A stretch of 64,000 nt of DNA, from NCBI RefSeq assembly GCF_004153685.1, contig NZ_SDQD01000001.1:1054001-1118000 (forward strand), given 5' to 3'. The stretch is from Pollutimonas harenae. GTDB taxonomy: Bacteria; Pseudomonadota; Gammaproteobacteria; Burkholderiales; Burkholderiaceae_B. Under the pieces are notes generated by a model. The model saw only the letters and a list, made by a program, of their open reading frames with translations, ran no database searches and had not been told where the DNA came from. Below are positions 32,657 to 41,296 of this stretch, one piece after another. A program made the position numbers and the translations under genes. Numbering within the stretch: position 1 is the stretch's first letter; each line of letters begins with the position of its first letter.

Positions 32657-33835
32657 TTAGCGCCGACGTTGCCAGAACGGCTGGTTGGGCCAGCGGGGCT
32701 GGCTGCGGTAGTAGTGGTTTCGTTGCGTCAAGTATGTTTGCCAAAGCTGGTGTTGTTGCTCGTTGTATTGCTGGACATAAGCGCTGCGCATGCCCAGGCC
32801 CTCTGCGCCTTGCGGGCAGTCAGTGAGGGCGTAGTGGATCATGTGTCCGGCATGGCTGCCTGTCCTGAGCGCTTTGTCTATGCCTTGCGATGATAGCGGA
32901 TCGTAGGCTTGTGCGGCGTCGCCTACCGCCATCCAGGCATCTCCGCAGAATTGGCCCAGTCGTTGGCTGTTGGCCGGGGCGCCCCGAATTTCTCCACAAG
33001 GCCGATACCCTTTGGTCTGAAGCAAGGGGCCGATATGGATGGATGAGCCCAGCAGTTGGTCGAAGCCAGACTGGCGCGCAGCCAGTCTGGCCTCCGGCAA
33101 GTCTTTGTCGGAATGTAAAACCACCAAGCGCCTGCTGTCAGCGCATTTGCTGCCGGGCAAGCGATTGCTATACCACCAGCCCTGCGGCGCGGCTTCTATC
33201 CGGGTATAGCGGTCATCGTCGTCCTGGGCGCAGGAAAACCATTGCGCATAGGCAAACAGGCGGTCGTTGTCGTGGTCGAGCTGAACGGCTAAGGTCCTGG
33301 CCACAGCCGCTCGTCGGCCCGAGCAGTCGACCAAGTAGCGTGCACGATGCTGCGTATTGCCGGTTTCCGAGCTTAGATTGACTTGCCAATTGAAGGGCGG
33401 CGCGGTGATGCGCGAGCAGGATTCGAAGCGGACACCCTTGAACACGCTTGCACCGGCCTGCATGGCGCTCGACCTCAGGGCTGCGTCGAAAGCCAGGCGT
33501 TCGACGCACAGGCCAAAGCCGGTCAGTGTGAAGAAAAAGTCAGTGACTTCAGCTTGGTCGTTGGTCCACAGGGAAATGTTGCCTGCGGTTTTGAACAGGC
33601 CAGGCAGATTCTGTTCCGGACTTTCAAGGTCGCCCAGGAAATGCCTGACGAGGCCGACGGCGGTTGGCGGTAGTGATTCGCCCAGCTTGAAGCTGGGCGA
33701 TGCGCGTTCTTCGACCAACAGTACTCGCTGGCCGAACCGCGCCAGCGTGATAGCGGTGGCCGCACCCGCCGGGCCGGCCCCGACAATCACAACATCCCAT
33801 ATTGCATCGACGAGCTGGCGCCCGGACAGCGTCAC
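32657..33835 (-). CDS. LodB/GoxB-like FAD-dependent flavoprotein
   Basis: 392-residue FAD enzyme of the tryptophan-halogenase/geranylgeranyl-reductase-like group. VVIVGAGPAGAATAITLARFGQRVLLVEE (about 15-43) binds FAD; a mid-protein YLVDCSGRRAAVARTLAV and WMAVGDAAQAYDPLSSQGIDKALRTG complete the cofactor site. In Marinomonas the LodB and GoxB flavoproteins are needed to form the cysteine tryptophylquinone in LodA and GoxA. Here the gene starts 3 bases after the LodA-like gene's stop, the same pairing, so the role is inferred from context. ATG 33835. A free-standing oxidase role is less likely. Confidence 0.8.
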   Translation of the reverse strand: MTLSGRQLVDAIWDVVIVGAGPAGAATAITLARFGQRVLLVEERASPSFKLGESLPPTAVGLVRHFLGDLESPEQNLPGLFKTAGNISLWTNDQAEVTDFFFTLTGFGLCVERLAFDAALRSSAMQAGASVFKGVRFESCSRITAPPFNWQVNLSSETGNTQHRARYLVDCSGRRAAVARTLAVQLDHDNDRLFAYAQWFSCAQDDDDRYTRIEAAPQGWWYSNRLPGSKCADSRRLVVLHSDKDLPEARLAARQSGFDQLLGSSIHIGPLLQTKGYRPCGEIRGAPANSQRLGQFCGDAWMAVGDAAQAYDPLSSQGIDKALRTGSHAGHMIHYALTDCPQGAEGLGMRSAYVQQYNEQQHQLWQTYLTQRNHYYRSQPRWPNQPFWQRRR

Positions 33836-33838
33836 CCT

Positions 33839-35839
33839 TTACTTACCTTTGGTGGGCGGGCGGTTCAGGGCCGGGTCGCGTTCTTGTTCGACAAATACGG
33901 TGGAACCCTGGTCGGTTACTAAACTGCCGTCGTTGGCCTTGATGGGGAGCACCATGCCCAGTTTGGGCCAGGCGAATGCCATTTGATGGTAACCATCGGT
34001 GGACGATAGCGGTTCGCCGTCGGCGTCGTAACCACGGAACCATTCTTTATGGGTTCTGGTCTGGGTTTTCTGGTCGTACTCGAAAACGATGTCGGGCCGT
34101 TGTGTGGGCCACCATGCCACGTTGCACGACCAGAAGTCGCCCTGCCATGGGCTGGACATATAAGCCGATATGGCGCCGGGCTCGTTGTTATGGCCCACGC
34201 GAAATGCCTCGGCAAAGTATTCGCGATAAATGATCAGGTAGGGAAATTCGATGCCGGGGTGGAAACCACCACCGATGGTAGGCTGAAGCGCGGAGCTATC
34301 GAGTGCATGCGGCTGTTCGGCCAATGGCAATTGCTCGAGGGGGATGGGGTCTTGCAGGGTGCCGACTTCGAAGTCGCCGTCGGCCCAGTTCTTCAAGTGC
34401 TTCAATTGCCAGTCGGTCAGGCTCAGGAATTGATCGGGAAAATTATTGCCTAGCTGCTGGTTTTGCAAGGGCTTGCCTGCCGTGCCCCACAGCTTGGGCA
34501 TCAGGGTATCGTCTTCGGTGCGCTGGAATTCTTCATTCTTCCAGCTCGTGGGCCGTTGCGGCGGAGCGGGCAACAGGGTGTCGACCAATCTGCCGTTTTT
34601 GCCAGGGGCATGCCGCATCAGGCTGTAGATTCTTTGCCTGATGGGCTTGCTTTGTTCGCTGGGATCGGCCAGCAGCTTCATGTAGCCGGGCAGCAGCAAG
34701 TTGCCCGGCTGCCCCGGGCCATGGGCGCGATTCTTGGTTTCGGGAGCAACGCCTGCCGCCTCGGGACTTACCCAGCCGTAATGGACCGCATTGGCGAAGA
34801 CGGGGTAGATATCGCGGTAGAAATTCGTTTTTTGCCCGGTATAGGGATAAGCCTCGGGAAAGGTCTCGTAGACGCGATCGAGAATGGACACCACGTGGTA
34901 CATATGAGGTGCAAACTTGGGCGGCGCGGTGACGATCCATGCCCCGGCCTTGGGGTTTCTTGTGCCCTCGTCCGTGGCTGCCTTCACGTTGTCGCGGGTG
35001 CTGAGCACCGTACCGTCCTTGAGCGTGACCGTGACATCGATTTCGCCGCCACAGGTGTCGTCCCACCAGCCCGGGATGTTGAAGTAGGCGAACTGGTTGG
35101 TCAGGGGGTTTTTGCCGTTGTCAGGGCCGTTGGGCGGATTGACGGTTTCACTGGGATTCGACAGCACCACCTTGGGTGTCGTGACACATTCGCCTTTGCC
35201 GGGAGCGGGAATGAACAGCAGGCGATCCTGGTTGTCGAGGCGCAGTTGGCCCAATTCGATGTCTTGGGCAGCCGTATAAGTGACCTCGACGTCTTTAGAC
35301 GGGTCTTTGGGCGTGTAGCCTTCGAAGCGCAGTTCGCCGGGCAGCGTGCTTTTTTCGATGCCGGTGAAGACATCGCCTTTCATGACGACCGCTTCGGTTT
35401 GCCCCGATGCGATCGTGTGCACGCCTGGGTCGATAATGAGCTGATCGCGCTCTATGGGTTTTTTGCCGGGCTGGATGGAAGGGTTGCGCAACTCGTCGGG
35501 GTCGAACAGATAGGCACCCTGGAACGCGTAGTTGGCCGCCTTCATGTTACGCACATGAACCCGCCAGTGCAGGGACTGAACCAGATCCGAGTCGGACGTG
35601 AGTTCGGCGACGACCTTGTCGTTGGCATCGTAGGCGTACACTCGATACCGCTGCGCCTGGCGTTTCAGTCGCGCGCCGCCATCGCGATAGGTACCGCCCT
35701 TGGGCCCCGGGCCATTGCTGCCGCCCGGATCGACCACGATGCCCGGCGCTTCAGGGCCGATGTAGAACTCGTCGCTGTCACCGAGGCGGGCCATGCCTAT
35801 GCCCGGGTGTATGCGTATGCTTTTAATTTTATCGGACAC
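33839..35839 (-). CDS. LodA-like (quinoprotein amino-acid oxidase family) protein, atypical
   Basis: 666 residues, related to L-lysine 6-oxidase LodA and glycine oxidase GoxA. The N-terminus (IKSIRIHPGIGMARLGDSDEFYIGPE) and the late motifs GGGFHPGIEFPYLI (523-536), PWQGDFW (564-570) and WWPTQRPDI (576-584) are family marks. LodA forms its cofactor from one Cys and a Trp about 65 residues later. Here the only cysteines are C218, C263 and C572, and the place before GGxF where I expect the Cys is T521, so a standard cofactor looks impossible. No signal peptide is present. It lies between a LodB-like gene and a small Tat-signal gene. Function may differ from amino-acid oxidation. Confidence 0.82.
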   Translation of the reverse strand: MSDKIKSIRIHPGIGMARLGDSDEFYIGPEAPGIVVDPGGSNGPGPKGGTYRDGGARLKRQAQRYRVYAYDANDKVVAELTSDSDLVQSLHWRVHVRNMKAANYAFQGAYLFDPDELRNPSIQPGKKPIERDQLIIDPGVHTIASGQTEAVVMKGDVFTGIEKSTLPGELRFEGYTPKDPSKDVEVTYTAAQDIELGQLRLDNQDRLLFIPAPGKGECVTTPKVVLSNPSETVNPPNGPDNGKNPLTNQFAYFNIPGWWDDTCGGEIDVTVTLKDGTVLSTRDNVKAATDEGTRNPKAGAWIVTAPPKFAPHMYHVVSILDRVYETFPEAYPYTGQKTNFYRDIYPVFANAVHYGWVSPEAAGVAPETKNRAHGPGQPGNLLLPGYMKLLADPSEQSKPIRQRIYSLMRHAPGKNGRLVDTLLPAPPQRPTSWKNEEFQRTEDDTLMPKLWGTAGKPLQNQQLGNNFPDQFLSLTDWQLKHLKNWADGDFEVGTLQDPIPLEQLPLAEQPHALDSSALQPTIGGGFHPGIEFPYLIIYREYFAEAFRVGHNNEPGAISAYMSSPWQGDFWSCNVAWWPTQRPDIVFEYDQKTQTRTHKEWFRGYDADGEPLSSTDGYHQMAFAWPKLGMVLPIKANDGSLVTDQGSTVFVEQERDPALNRPPTKGK

Positions 35840-35851
35840 GGCTTGTTTCCC

Positions 35852-36139
35852 TTAAAGAGAGTCTACGATTTTCCAATCGAGCAAATCTGCGGATGCAACG
35901 GCGTACCGGGTGCCAAGATGTTCGATGTTGGCGTAGATATAGCCGTTGGCCTGGGAATGACCCTGCAACGAGAACCCACCGCCGAAGCCAGCCTTGATTG
36001 ATTTTTCGATGTTGGTACGGGTGACTGGCGCGTTGTTGGTGTGTGTGCCTGCCGCGGCGCTGGCGATGCCTGCAGGCAACAGGGCGCAGGCCGAGGCTGC
36101 AGCGCAGCCCTTGAAGAAATTTCTACGCTTGATATTCAT
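35852..36139 (-). CDS. Small Tat-signal protein, putative partner of the LodA-like protein
   Basis: 95 residues. The N-terminus MNIKRRNFFKGCAAASACAL is a twin-arginine signal (RRNFFKG, 5-11, then a hydrophobic stretch to ...GIASAAAG, about 29). The mature part is only about 65 residues, with GFGGGFSLQGHSQANGYIY and RYAVASADLLDWKIVDSL and no cysteine. I do not recognise a named domain. ATG 36139 has GGAG about 9 bases upstream; a longer frame start at 36184 adds a non-signal leader. It is the first gene of the trio, 12 bases before the LodA-like start, so it may be a small subunit or carry the leaderless LodA-like protein through the Tat system (inference). Confidence 0.7.
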   Translation of the reverse strand: MNIKRRNFFKGCAAASACALLPAGIASAAAGTHTNNAPVTRTNIEKSIKAGFGGGFSLQGHSQANGYIYANIEHLGTRYAVASADLLDWKIVDSL

Positions 36140-36367
36140 GTGCGGTGGCTCCGTTCTAGGTGCTTTCTGGTCAAGGCACCACACAGATTACTTCATGGTG
36201 GGACAAAAAACTACAGGCAATCAAGCGTTTGAGCCATTTCGTGCCGGCAGTGTTATCAGAAAAAAGGTTTATAGAGCTGCTTACTTATGTTAGGGTTTTG
36301 CGAGAGAAGCCGTATCAGTTGGTAATGCATCAATACACGCAACAATAACTGGCTAAGGAGAAGCGTC

Positions 36368-37867
36368 ATGGCGGTGGGTGTCTGGATCAGTTTGGGCCTG
36401 TACTTTTTATTGATGCTTGCCATAGGTTTTTACGCCATGCGCCAGGCCACTGCATCGTCGCAGCAATATTTGCTGGCCGACCGAAATCTGCATCCGGCCG
36501 TGGCGGCTTTGTCGGCCGGTGCTTCCGACATGAGCGGATGGCTGTTGCTGGGCTTGCCGGGGGCGATATTCATTGCGGGCCTGCAAGAGGCCTGGATAGG
36601 CATAGGTTTGTGGGTGGGTGCCCTGATCAATTGGGTTGTCGTCGCACCGCGCTTGCGCGAACAAACCGAGCGTTACGACAATGCCCTGACCATTCCTGCA
36701 TTTCTGGCCAACCGTTTTCCTACAAAAGCTTTGGCGCTGCGCATCGTGTCTGCTGTTATCGTCGTGCTCTTCTTTGTGGTCTATACGGCATCAGGCCTGG
36801 TCGCGGGCGGCAAGCTATTCCAAATGGCCTTTAGCGGTCTGTTTACCTTTGGCGGCCTCAGCGATTATCAAACCGGTGTCTGGCTAACCCTGATCGTGGT
36901 ACTGGTTTATACCTCGCTCGGCGGTTTTCTGGCAGTGAGCCTGACCGACTTCGTCCAGGGCTGCATCATGATGCTGGCACTGGTCGTCATGCCTATTGTG
37001 GTGCTCTACGGAGAAGGTGGCGGAGGCCTTGCCCAGGCGTCGGAAACCTTGTCCACCGTTACTGAGCCGGCCAACTATCTTTCCTGGACGGAGGGCATCA
37101 GCTTTGTGGCGTGGTTGTCTGCGGTTGCCTGGGGGCTGGGTTATTTTGGCCAGCCTCATATTATTGTGCGTTTCATGGCGGTGCGGTCTGTCAAAGATGT
37201 ACCCACTGCACGCAATGTCTGCATGATCTGGATGTTTATTTCGCTGTTCGGTGCGATCGCCATGGCCATTTTCGGGCGTGCCTACGCCATACGTAATGGA
37301 TTGACCATCGAAGATCCTGAAACCCTCTTTATTGTCCTGTCCGACCTTTTGTTCCATCCGCTGATTACCGGCTTTCTTTACGCTGCACTGCTGGCAGCCG
37401 TCATGAGCACGATTTCCAGCCAGTTGCTGGTGTCTTCCTCATCGTTGGTCGAAGATTGCTATCGCTTGTTCCTGAACAAGCAGGCCACCGAAAAGCAAAG
37501 CGTAAATGTCGGCCGCATCAGCGTTGTGGCGGTAGGGTTGGTGGCAGCCTTTATTGCCCGGAATCCCAACTCTCAAGTGCTGACGCTGGTCAGTCATGCG
37601 TGGGCGGGTTTCGGCGCGGCTTTCGGGCCCTTGGTGATTCTGGCCCTGACCTGGCGCCGCATGTCGGGTGCGGGTGCCGTAGCCGGCCTGGTGGTCGGTG
37701 CCGTTACGGTCATGGTCTGGATAGGTATGGGCTGGAATGCCAGCTTCCTGGGTGGCGAAGGCGTCTACGAAATCATTCCTGGCTTTGTCGCATCGTGGAT
37801 AGCCATTTATGTGGTCAGCCTGATGACGCAAAGCGAAGGCGAGTTCCGGGCGGCCCAGAGCGTCTGA
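36368..37867 (+). CDS. putP: Sodium/proline symporter
   Basis: Inner-membrane Na+/L-proline symporter of the solute:sodium symporter family. 499 residues, about 13 helices. Typical stretches are AALSAGASDMSGWLLLGLPGAIF in the second helix (substrate and sodium site), LREQTERYDNALTIPAFLANRFP and WGLGYFGQPHIIVRFMAVRS. AAGGAGAAG precedes ATG 36368. Monocistronic or paired with the small thioesterase gene 20 bases downstream. The 180 bases upstream, shared with the Tat gene, hold no further gene. Confidence 0.9.
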   Translation: MAVGVWISLGLYFLLMLAIGFYAMRQATASSQQYLLADRNLHPAVAALSAGASDMSGWLLLGLPGAIFIAGLQEAWIGIGLWVGALINWVVVAPRLREQTERYDNALTIPAFLANRFPTKALALRIVSAVIVVLFFVVYTASGLVAGGKLFQMAFSGLFTFGGLSDYQTGVWLTLIVVLVYTSLGGFLAVSLTDFVQGCIMMLALVVMPIVVLYGEGGGGLAQASETLSTVTEPANYLSWTEGISFVAWLSAVAWGLGYFGQPHIIVRFMAVRSVKDVPTARNVCMIWMFISLFGAIAMAIFGRAYAIRNGLTIEDPETLFIVLSDLLFHPLITGFLYAALLAAVMSTISSQLLVSSSSLVEDCYRLFLNKQATEKQSVNVGRISVVAVGLVAAFIARNPNSQVLTLVSHAWAGFGAAFGPLVILALTWRRMSGAGAVAGLVVGAVTVMVWIGMGWNASFLGGEGVYEIIPGFVASWIAIYVVSLMTQSEGEFRAAQSV

Positions 37868-37886
37868 ATATTGTTAAATTGTTGTC

Positions 37887-38321
37887 ATGAAAGAAAGAAA
37901 AGTCATTACCCGAGGCGAGCTTAAAACCTTTGTTCCCATTACTACGCGCTGGATGGATAACGATGTTTACGGACATGTGAACAACGTCAACTATTATTCT
38001 TTCTTTGATACGGCGGTCAATCAGAACCTGATTGACATGGGCATGCTCGATATCGCCAATAGCAGCGCAGTCGGTCTGGTCGTGGAAACGGGCTGCACTT
38101 ATTCCGCCTCGGTATCATTTCCCGATAAGCTCGAAGTCGGCTTCAAGGTCGCGCATCTTGGTACGAGCAGCGTTCGTTACGAGCTGGGTTTGTTCAAGCA
38201 GGGCGAAACAACGGCGGCAGCTCAAGGGCATTTTGTGCACGTTTATGTTGATCGCGAAACAAGAAGACCCGTGCCGATTCCGGCAGAGCTTAAGGCAAAG
38301 CTGGCGCAGCTTGTCGTATAG
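37887..38321 (+). CDS. Acyl-CoA thioesterase, 4HBT hotdog fold (YbgC/FcbC type)
   Basis: 144-residue single-hotdog thioesterase. The catalytic stretch is [28 protein letters not shown], with Asp in the position of 4-hydroxybenzoyl-CoA thioesterase, and the long helix follows. A later [21 protein letters not shown] forms the strands. Substrate is probably a short or medium acyl-CoA; no pathway is pointed to by the neighbours. No Shine-Dalgarno sequence is obvious before ATG 37887. Confidence 0.87.
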   Translation: MKERKVITRGELKTFVPITTRWMDNDVYGHVNNVNYYSFFDTAVNQNLIDMGMLDIANSSAVGLVVETGCTYSASVSFPDKLEVGFKVAHLGTSSVRYELGLFKQGETTAAAQGHFVHVYVDRETRRPVPIPAELKAKLAQLVV

Positions 38322-38334
38322 CTAGCGGGGCCTA

Positions 38335-38366
38335 AGGGGTGCTGGCGTCTGGCCGTAAGCACCCCT
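38335..38366. terminator. Hairpin between convergent thioesterase and galU genes
   Basis: AGGGGTGCT (38335-38343) pairs perfectly with AGCACCCCT (38358-38366), loop 14 bases. It lies between two convergent stops. There is no U-tract, so intrinsic termination strength is uncertain. Confidence 0.5.
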
Positions 38367-38380
38367 GGGCTGCAATGCCG

Positions 38381-39220
38381 TCATTCAACCCTTAAATCGT
38401 GGTATTTGCGCCCCAGTTCTACCGTGGCTCGGAAAAACCCCGCCTTGCTGCCGCAGTCGTACCGCAATCCTTCGTATTGCAGGCCAAATACACTGCGGGC
38501 GGTCAGCAGGCTGGCGATGCCATCGGTAAGCTGGATTTCGCCACCCACGCCGGCCTGGGTCTGGCGCAAGTGCTGGAAGATTTCGGGTTCGAGCACATAG
38601 CGGCCCACCACGGCCAGGGTGCTGGGCGCGTCGGCGGTGTTGGGTTTTTCGACAATGCTTGAAATATTGGTTGTATTCGGGCTGACCTGGGTGCCTGAAA
38701 TAATGCCGTAGCGGTCAGTTTCTTCGGGCCGTACGTTTTGTATGGCCATGACACTGCCTTCGTGCTTGTGTGCGGCGTCGATCAGTTGTTGGGTAACAGA
38801 CGTGCTGGCGTCGATCAGGTCATCGGCCAGCAGCACGGCAAAAGGTTCGTCGCCCACAATGGGGGCTGCGCACAATACGGCGTGACCCAGGCCCAACGGG
38901 GCAGGTTGACGGGTATAAATGCAATTGACGTTGGAAGGCAGCACGTTGCGCACAATTTGCAGCATTTCGTGCTTGTTCTTGGCTTCAAGTTCAGCTTCAA
39001 GCTCGGGGACGCTGTCGAAGTGATCTTCAATGGCGCGCTTATTGCGGCCGGTAATGAAAATCAGCTCGGTGATACCGGCGGCAATGGCTTCCTCGACCGC
39101 GTACTGGATAAGCGGCTTGTCGACGATAGGGAGCATTTCTTTGGGCATGGCCTTGGTGGCCGGCAGAAAGCGGGTACCCAGACCGGCAACAGGGAATACG
39201 GCTTTGCGAATTGGCTTCAT
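38381..39220 (-). CDS. galU: UTP-glucose-1-phosphate uridylyltransferase
   Basis: Makes UDP-glucose from UTP and glucose 1-phosphate, feeding LPS, capsule and other glycans. 279 residues: [31 protein letters not shown] is the nucleotide-binding signature, followed by [18 protein letters not shown] and a mid-domain [15 protein letters not shown] 39220 (MKPIRK) is the natural start; an in-frame TTG six bases upstream is less likely. Monocistronic on the minus strand. Confidence 0.93.
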   Translation of the reverse strand: MKPIRKAVFPVAGLGTRFLPATKAMPKEMLPIVDKPLIQYAVEEAIAAGITELIFITGRNKRAIEDHFDSVPELEAELEAKNKHEMLQIVRNVLPSNVNCIYTRQPAPLGLGHAVLCAAPIVGDEPFAVLLADDLIDASTSVTQQLIDAAHKHEGSVMAIQNVRPEETDRYGIISGTQVSPNTTNISSIVEKPNTADAPSTLAVVGRYVLEPEIFQHLRQTQAGVGGEIQLTDGIASLLTARSVFGLQYEGLRYDCGSKAGFFRATVELGRKYHDLRVE

Positions 39221-39327
39221 AAACAATGAGTAAAAGTGAATGCTAGGTTAATGATACGCTAACGATGTTGCGGTCATCCGCTATACACTGTGGCTATTCA
39301 TTACAGAATGGCAGTGCCATCGATTTT

Positions 39328-39492
39328 ATGCGTGTTTTGTTTCTTGTGGTCGTGTTGGCGAATCTGGGTGTGCTGGCTTTGGGCCAGGGTTTTTTTGGGC
39401 CTGCGCCTATCGAGCAGGGCCGCGAAGCGCGCCATTTGTCTGAACGAAACCAACAGGCCGTGCAGTTGGGCGAGCCCCGCGCCGATTACTGA
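39328..39492 (+). CDS. Short membrane-anchored protein resembling the N-terminus of SPOR-domain proteins
   Basis: 54 residues: MRVLFLVVVLANLGVLALGQ is a membrane anchor, followed by a short polar tail FFGPAPIEQGREARHLSERN. In related betaproteobacteria a SPOR-type protein with a similar start (MRxL-LLLAN-) is encoded next to coaX; here the frame stops before any peptidoglycan-binding SPOR domain, so it is either a naturally short version or truncated. The stop overlaps that of the convergent coaX by 7 bases. No strong ribosome site. Too short and weak to assign a function. Confidence 0.5.
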   Translation: MRVLFLVVVLANLGVLALGQGFFGPAPIEQGREARHLSERNQQAVQLGEPRADY

Positions 39493-40334
39493 TCTGGCTC
39501 TTGAGCCAGGCGCGCCAGGCCGTCCAGTACCGGCGTGGCCAGCCATTGTATGGGCCGTAGCGGCAAGTGCAGGTCGGCTTGGGCTCTTGCCAATAGCCGC
39601 TGGGCTTCATCTTGCACCCCGGGCCAGCCGCCGCCCGAACTAAACACGATGGGCGCATGCCCATAGCGTTCCAGGCCTTCGCGCCACTGGCGCAGCAAGG
39701 CGCCCGCTTGTGCGGCGGCAATGCCGCTGCTGATGGCTTGTTGGGTGTCTACCGGGTAGGCATGCGCGGGGCCGTCGGCTTCGGGCAGTCTTGCGGTGCC
39801 GGCTGCCAGCGATGTACGCATCAGGGCCGGGCCAGGAAAAATCAAACCGCCTTCAAAGACAAAGCGTGCACCGTCATTGGGGTGAGCCTGGTCTGCTGCC
39901 GAGTCATTGAGTGGCCGCAGGGTGTCCAGGGTGGTGGCCGTGCCGAAGCTGGCCAGCATCAAGGGGCTGTCGCCGCCGTCCTGCTTGAGAGCGTGTTGTG
40001 CCAGGCCCAACATGGACACCCAGCGGTCGGTGCCCAGTTGTTCGTGCCGGTAGGCGTTGCGCACGCCTGCGGCTAATGGCTGGCCTTGCACCCAGCGGCT
40101 TGCCAGGCCGTAATGTTGTGTCAGGATGGCATCCAGTGCGGCGCTTAGTTCAGGTCTGGCGACGCTGACGCCCAACACAGCGCCAGGGCGTTCGTTCAAT
40201 TGGGCCAGCCAGGCCGGGAATTGCCCGACGGCATTGTGCTCCAGCGTCAGGGGTTGGTGTTCGCGCCGACCACTGCCGGGTTCGAGCCAGCCCACCTTGA
40301 TGCGGGTGTTGCCAATGTCGATCAGGAGTTTCAT
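39486..40334 (-). CDS. coaX: Type III pantothenate kinase (CoaX/Baf)
   Basis: Phosphorylates pantothenate, the first step of coenzyme A synthesis. 282 residues of the ASKHA fold: MKLLIDIGNTRIKVGW (P-loop-like DIGNT), GTDRWVSMLGLAQ, SFGTATTLDTL and GGLIFPGPALMRTSL are family motifs. The protein is the Bordetella Baf homologue. ATG 40334 overlaps the end of birA by 4 bases, so the pair is translationally coupled, the usual order in betaproteobacteria. Confidence 0.92.
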   Translation of the reverse strand: MKLLIDIGNTRIKVGWLEPGSGRREHQPLTLEHNAVGQFPAWLAQLNERPGAVLGVSVARPELSAALDAILTQHYGLASRWVQGQPLAAGVRNAYRHEQLGTDRWVSMLGLAQHALKQDGGDSPLMLASFGTATTLDTLRPLNDSAADQAHPNDGARFVFEGGLIFPGPALMRTSLAAGTARLPEADGPAHAYPVDTQQAISSGIAAAQAGALLRQWREGLERYGHAPIVFSSGGGWPGVQDEAQRLLARAQADLHLPLRPIQWLATPVLDGLARLAQEPDQ

Positions 40335-41212
40335 GGTTGGGTCACTTCACTTTGAGGCCGGACGGACACTTCGCCTACCGTTACTGCCTGTTCGCCCTGT
40401 GGGCTGCGTAGCAGTAATTGTCCCAGTCGATTGACGCCGCAGGCAATACCCGCCTGCAGCAGGCGGCCGTCGTCCAGTATGTTTACATGTTGCCCCAGCA
40501 AGGCATCGACCTGGGCGTAGCGCTCGGGCAGAAAGTCCAGACCATGGGCGGTGACTTGGTTAAGGCAGTCGTACCAGGACTGGGCAATGCGTGCCACCAG
40601 GCCGGCTGCCGGGACGGTGGCGACGCTGCTGTCTTTGGCTGTGATTTCCGACCAGTCTGCCACCTTGCGGTTCAAGGATGTGCTCAGTGCGCGTGCATCG
40701 TCGAGATTCAGGCCCATGCCTATGATGGCTACGTGGTGGTCGGGCGATAGGCGTGCGGTGCCTGCGCGGGACACTTCAACCAGAATGCCGGCCAGTTTGG
40801 CGGATTGCCATTGCAGGTCGTTGGGCCATTTCATGGTCAGGTGGCCGCGCTGTTCGGGGCTGATGAGTTCGCGCAGGGCCTCGCAGGCGGCCAGGCCGGC
40901 CAGGGGGGATAGCGTGGGCAGTTCTTTGGGCGGCAGGAAGACGTCGAAAGCGCAGGAAAACATCAGATTGGCCCCGGGCCGGTTCTGCCAATTGCGTCCG
41001 GCCCGGCCCCGGCCCCGTTCTTGCAGATGAGCACCCAGCAACCAGGGGCGGGCCAGCGGACCGCTGGTGCTGCGGGCCATGGCCAATAGATCGGCATTGG
41101 TCGAGTGCGTGGTCTGGACCCAGCGCACTTGCCGGAAATGCGGCAGAGCGGCGCTTACCTGGTTCAGCATTTGTTCCGGGTCGGGTAAATGCAAGGGAGT
41201 GCTGATCGTCAT
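40331..41212 (-). CDS. birA: Biotin-[acetyl-CoA-carboxylase] ligase
   Basis: Attaches biotin to the biotin carboxyl carrier protein. About 293 residues from ATG 41212 (MTISTPLHLPD); a frame start at 41230 is possible. The ligase core shows QTTHSTNADLLAMA, HLQERGRGRAGRNWQNRPGANLMFSC with the biotin-loop GRGRAGR, and KWPNDLQWQSAKLAGILVE. There is no N-terminal DNA-binding wing, so it is a monofunctional ligase, not a repressor. The C-terminal SH3-like domain ends SPQGEQAVTVGEVSV. Confidence 0.9.
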   Translation of the reverse strand: MTISTPLHLPDPEQMLNQVSAALPHFRQVRWVQTTHSTNADLLAMARSTSGPLARPWLLGAHLQERGRGRAGRNWQNRPGANLMFSCAFDVFLPPKELPTLSPLAGLAACEALRELISPEQRGHLTMKWPNDLQWQSAKLAGILVEVSRAGTARLSPDHHVAIIGMGLNLDDARALSTSLNRKVADWSEITAKDSSVATVPAAGLVARIAQSWYDCLNQVTAHGLDFLPERYAQVDALLGQHVNILDDGRLLQAGIACGVNRLGQLLLRSPQGEQAVTVGEVSVRPQSEVTQP

Positions 41213-41296
41213 GGTGGAGCCTGGCCACACGAGAGGCGGCCTGATAAGGGTGGCGTAAAATATGCGTGCTTGTGTTTATAACTCAAACTGGTGGCT

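Noticed and set aside
34463-36001. 512-codon plus-strand open frame opposite the LodA-like gene
   Set aside because: It is fully antisense to a gene with clear family motifs; its product is low-complexity in style and has no coherent domain. High-GC antisense frames of this size are common.
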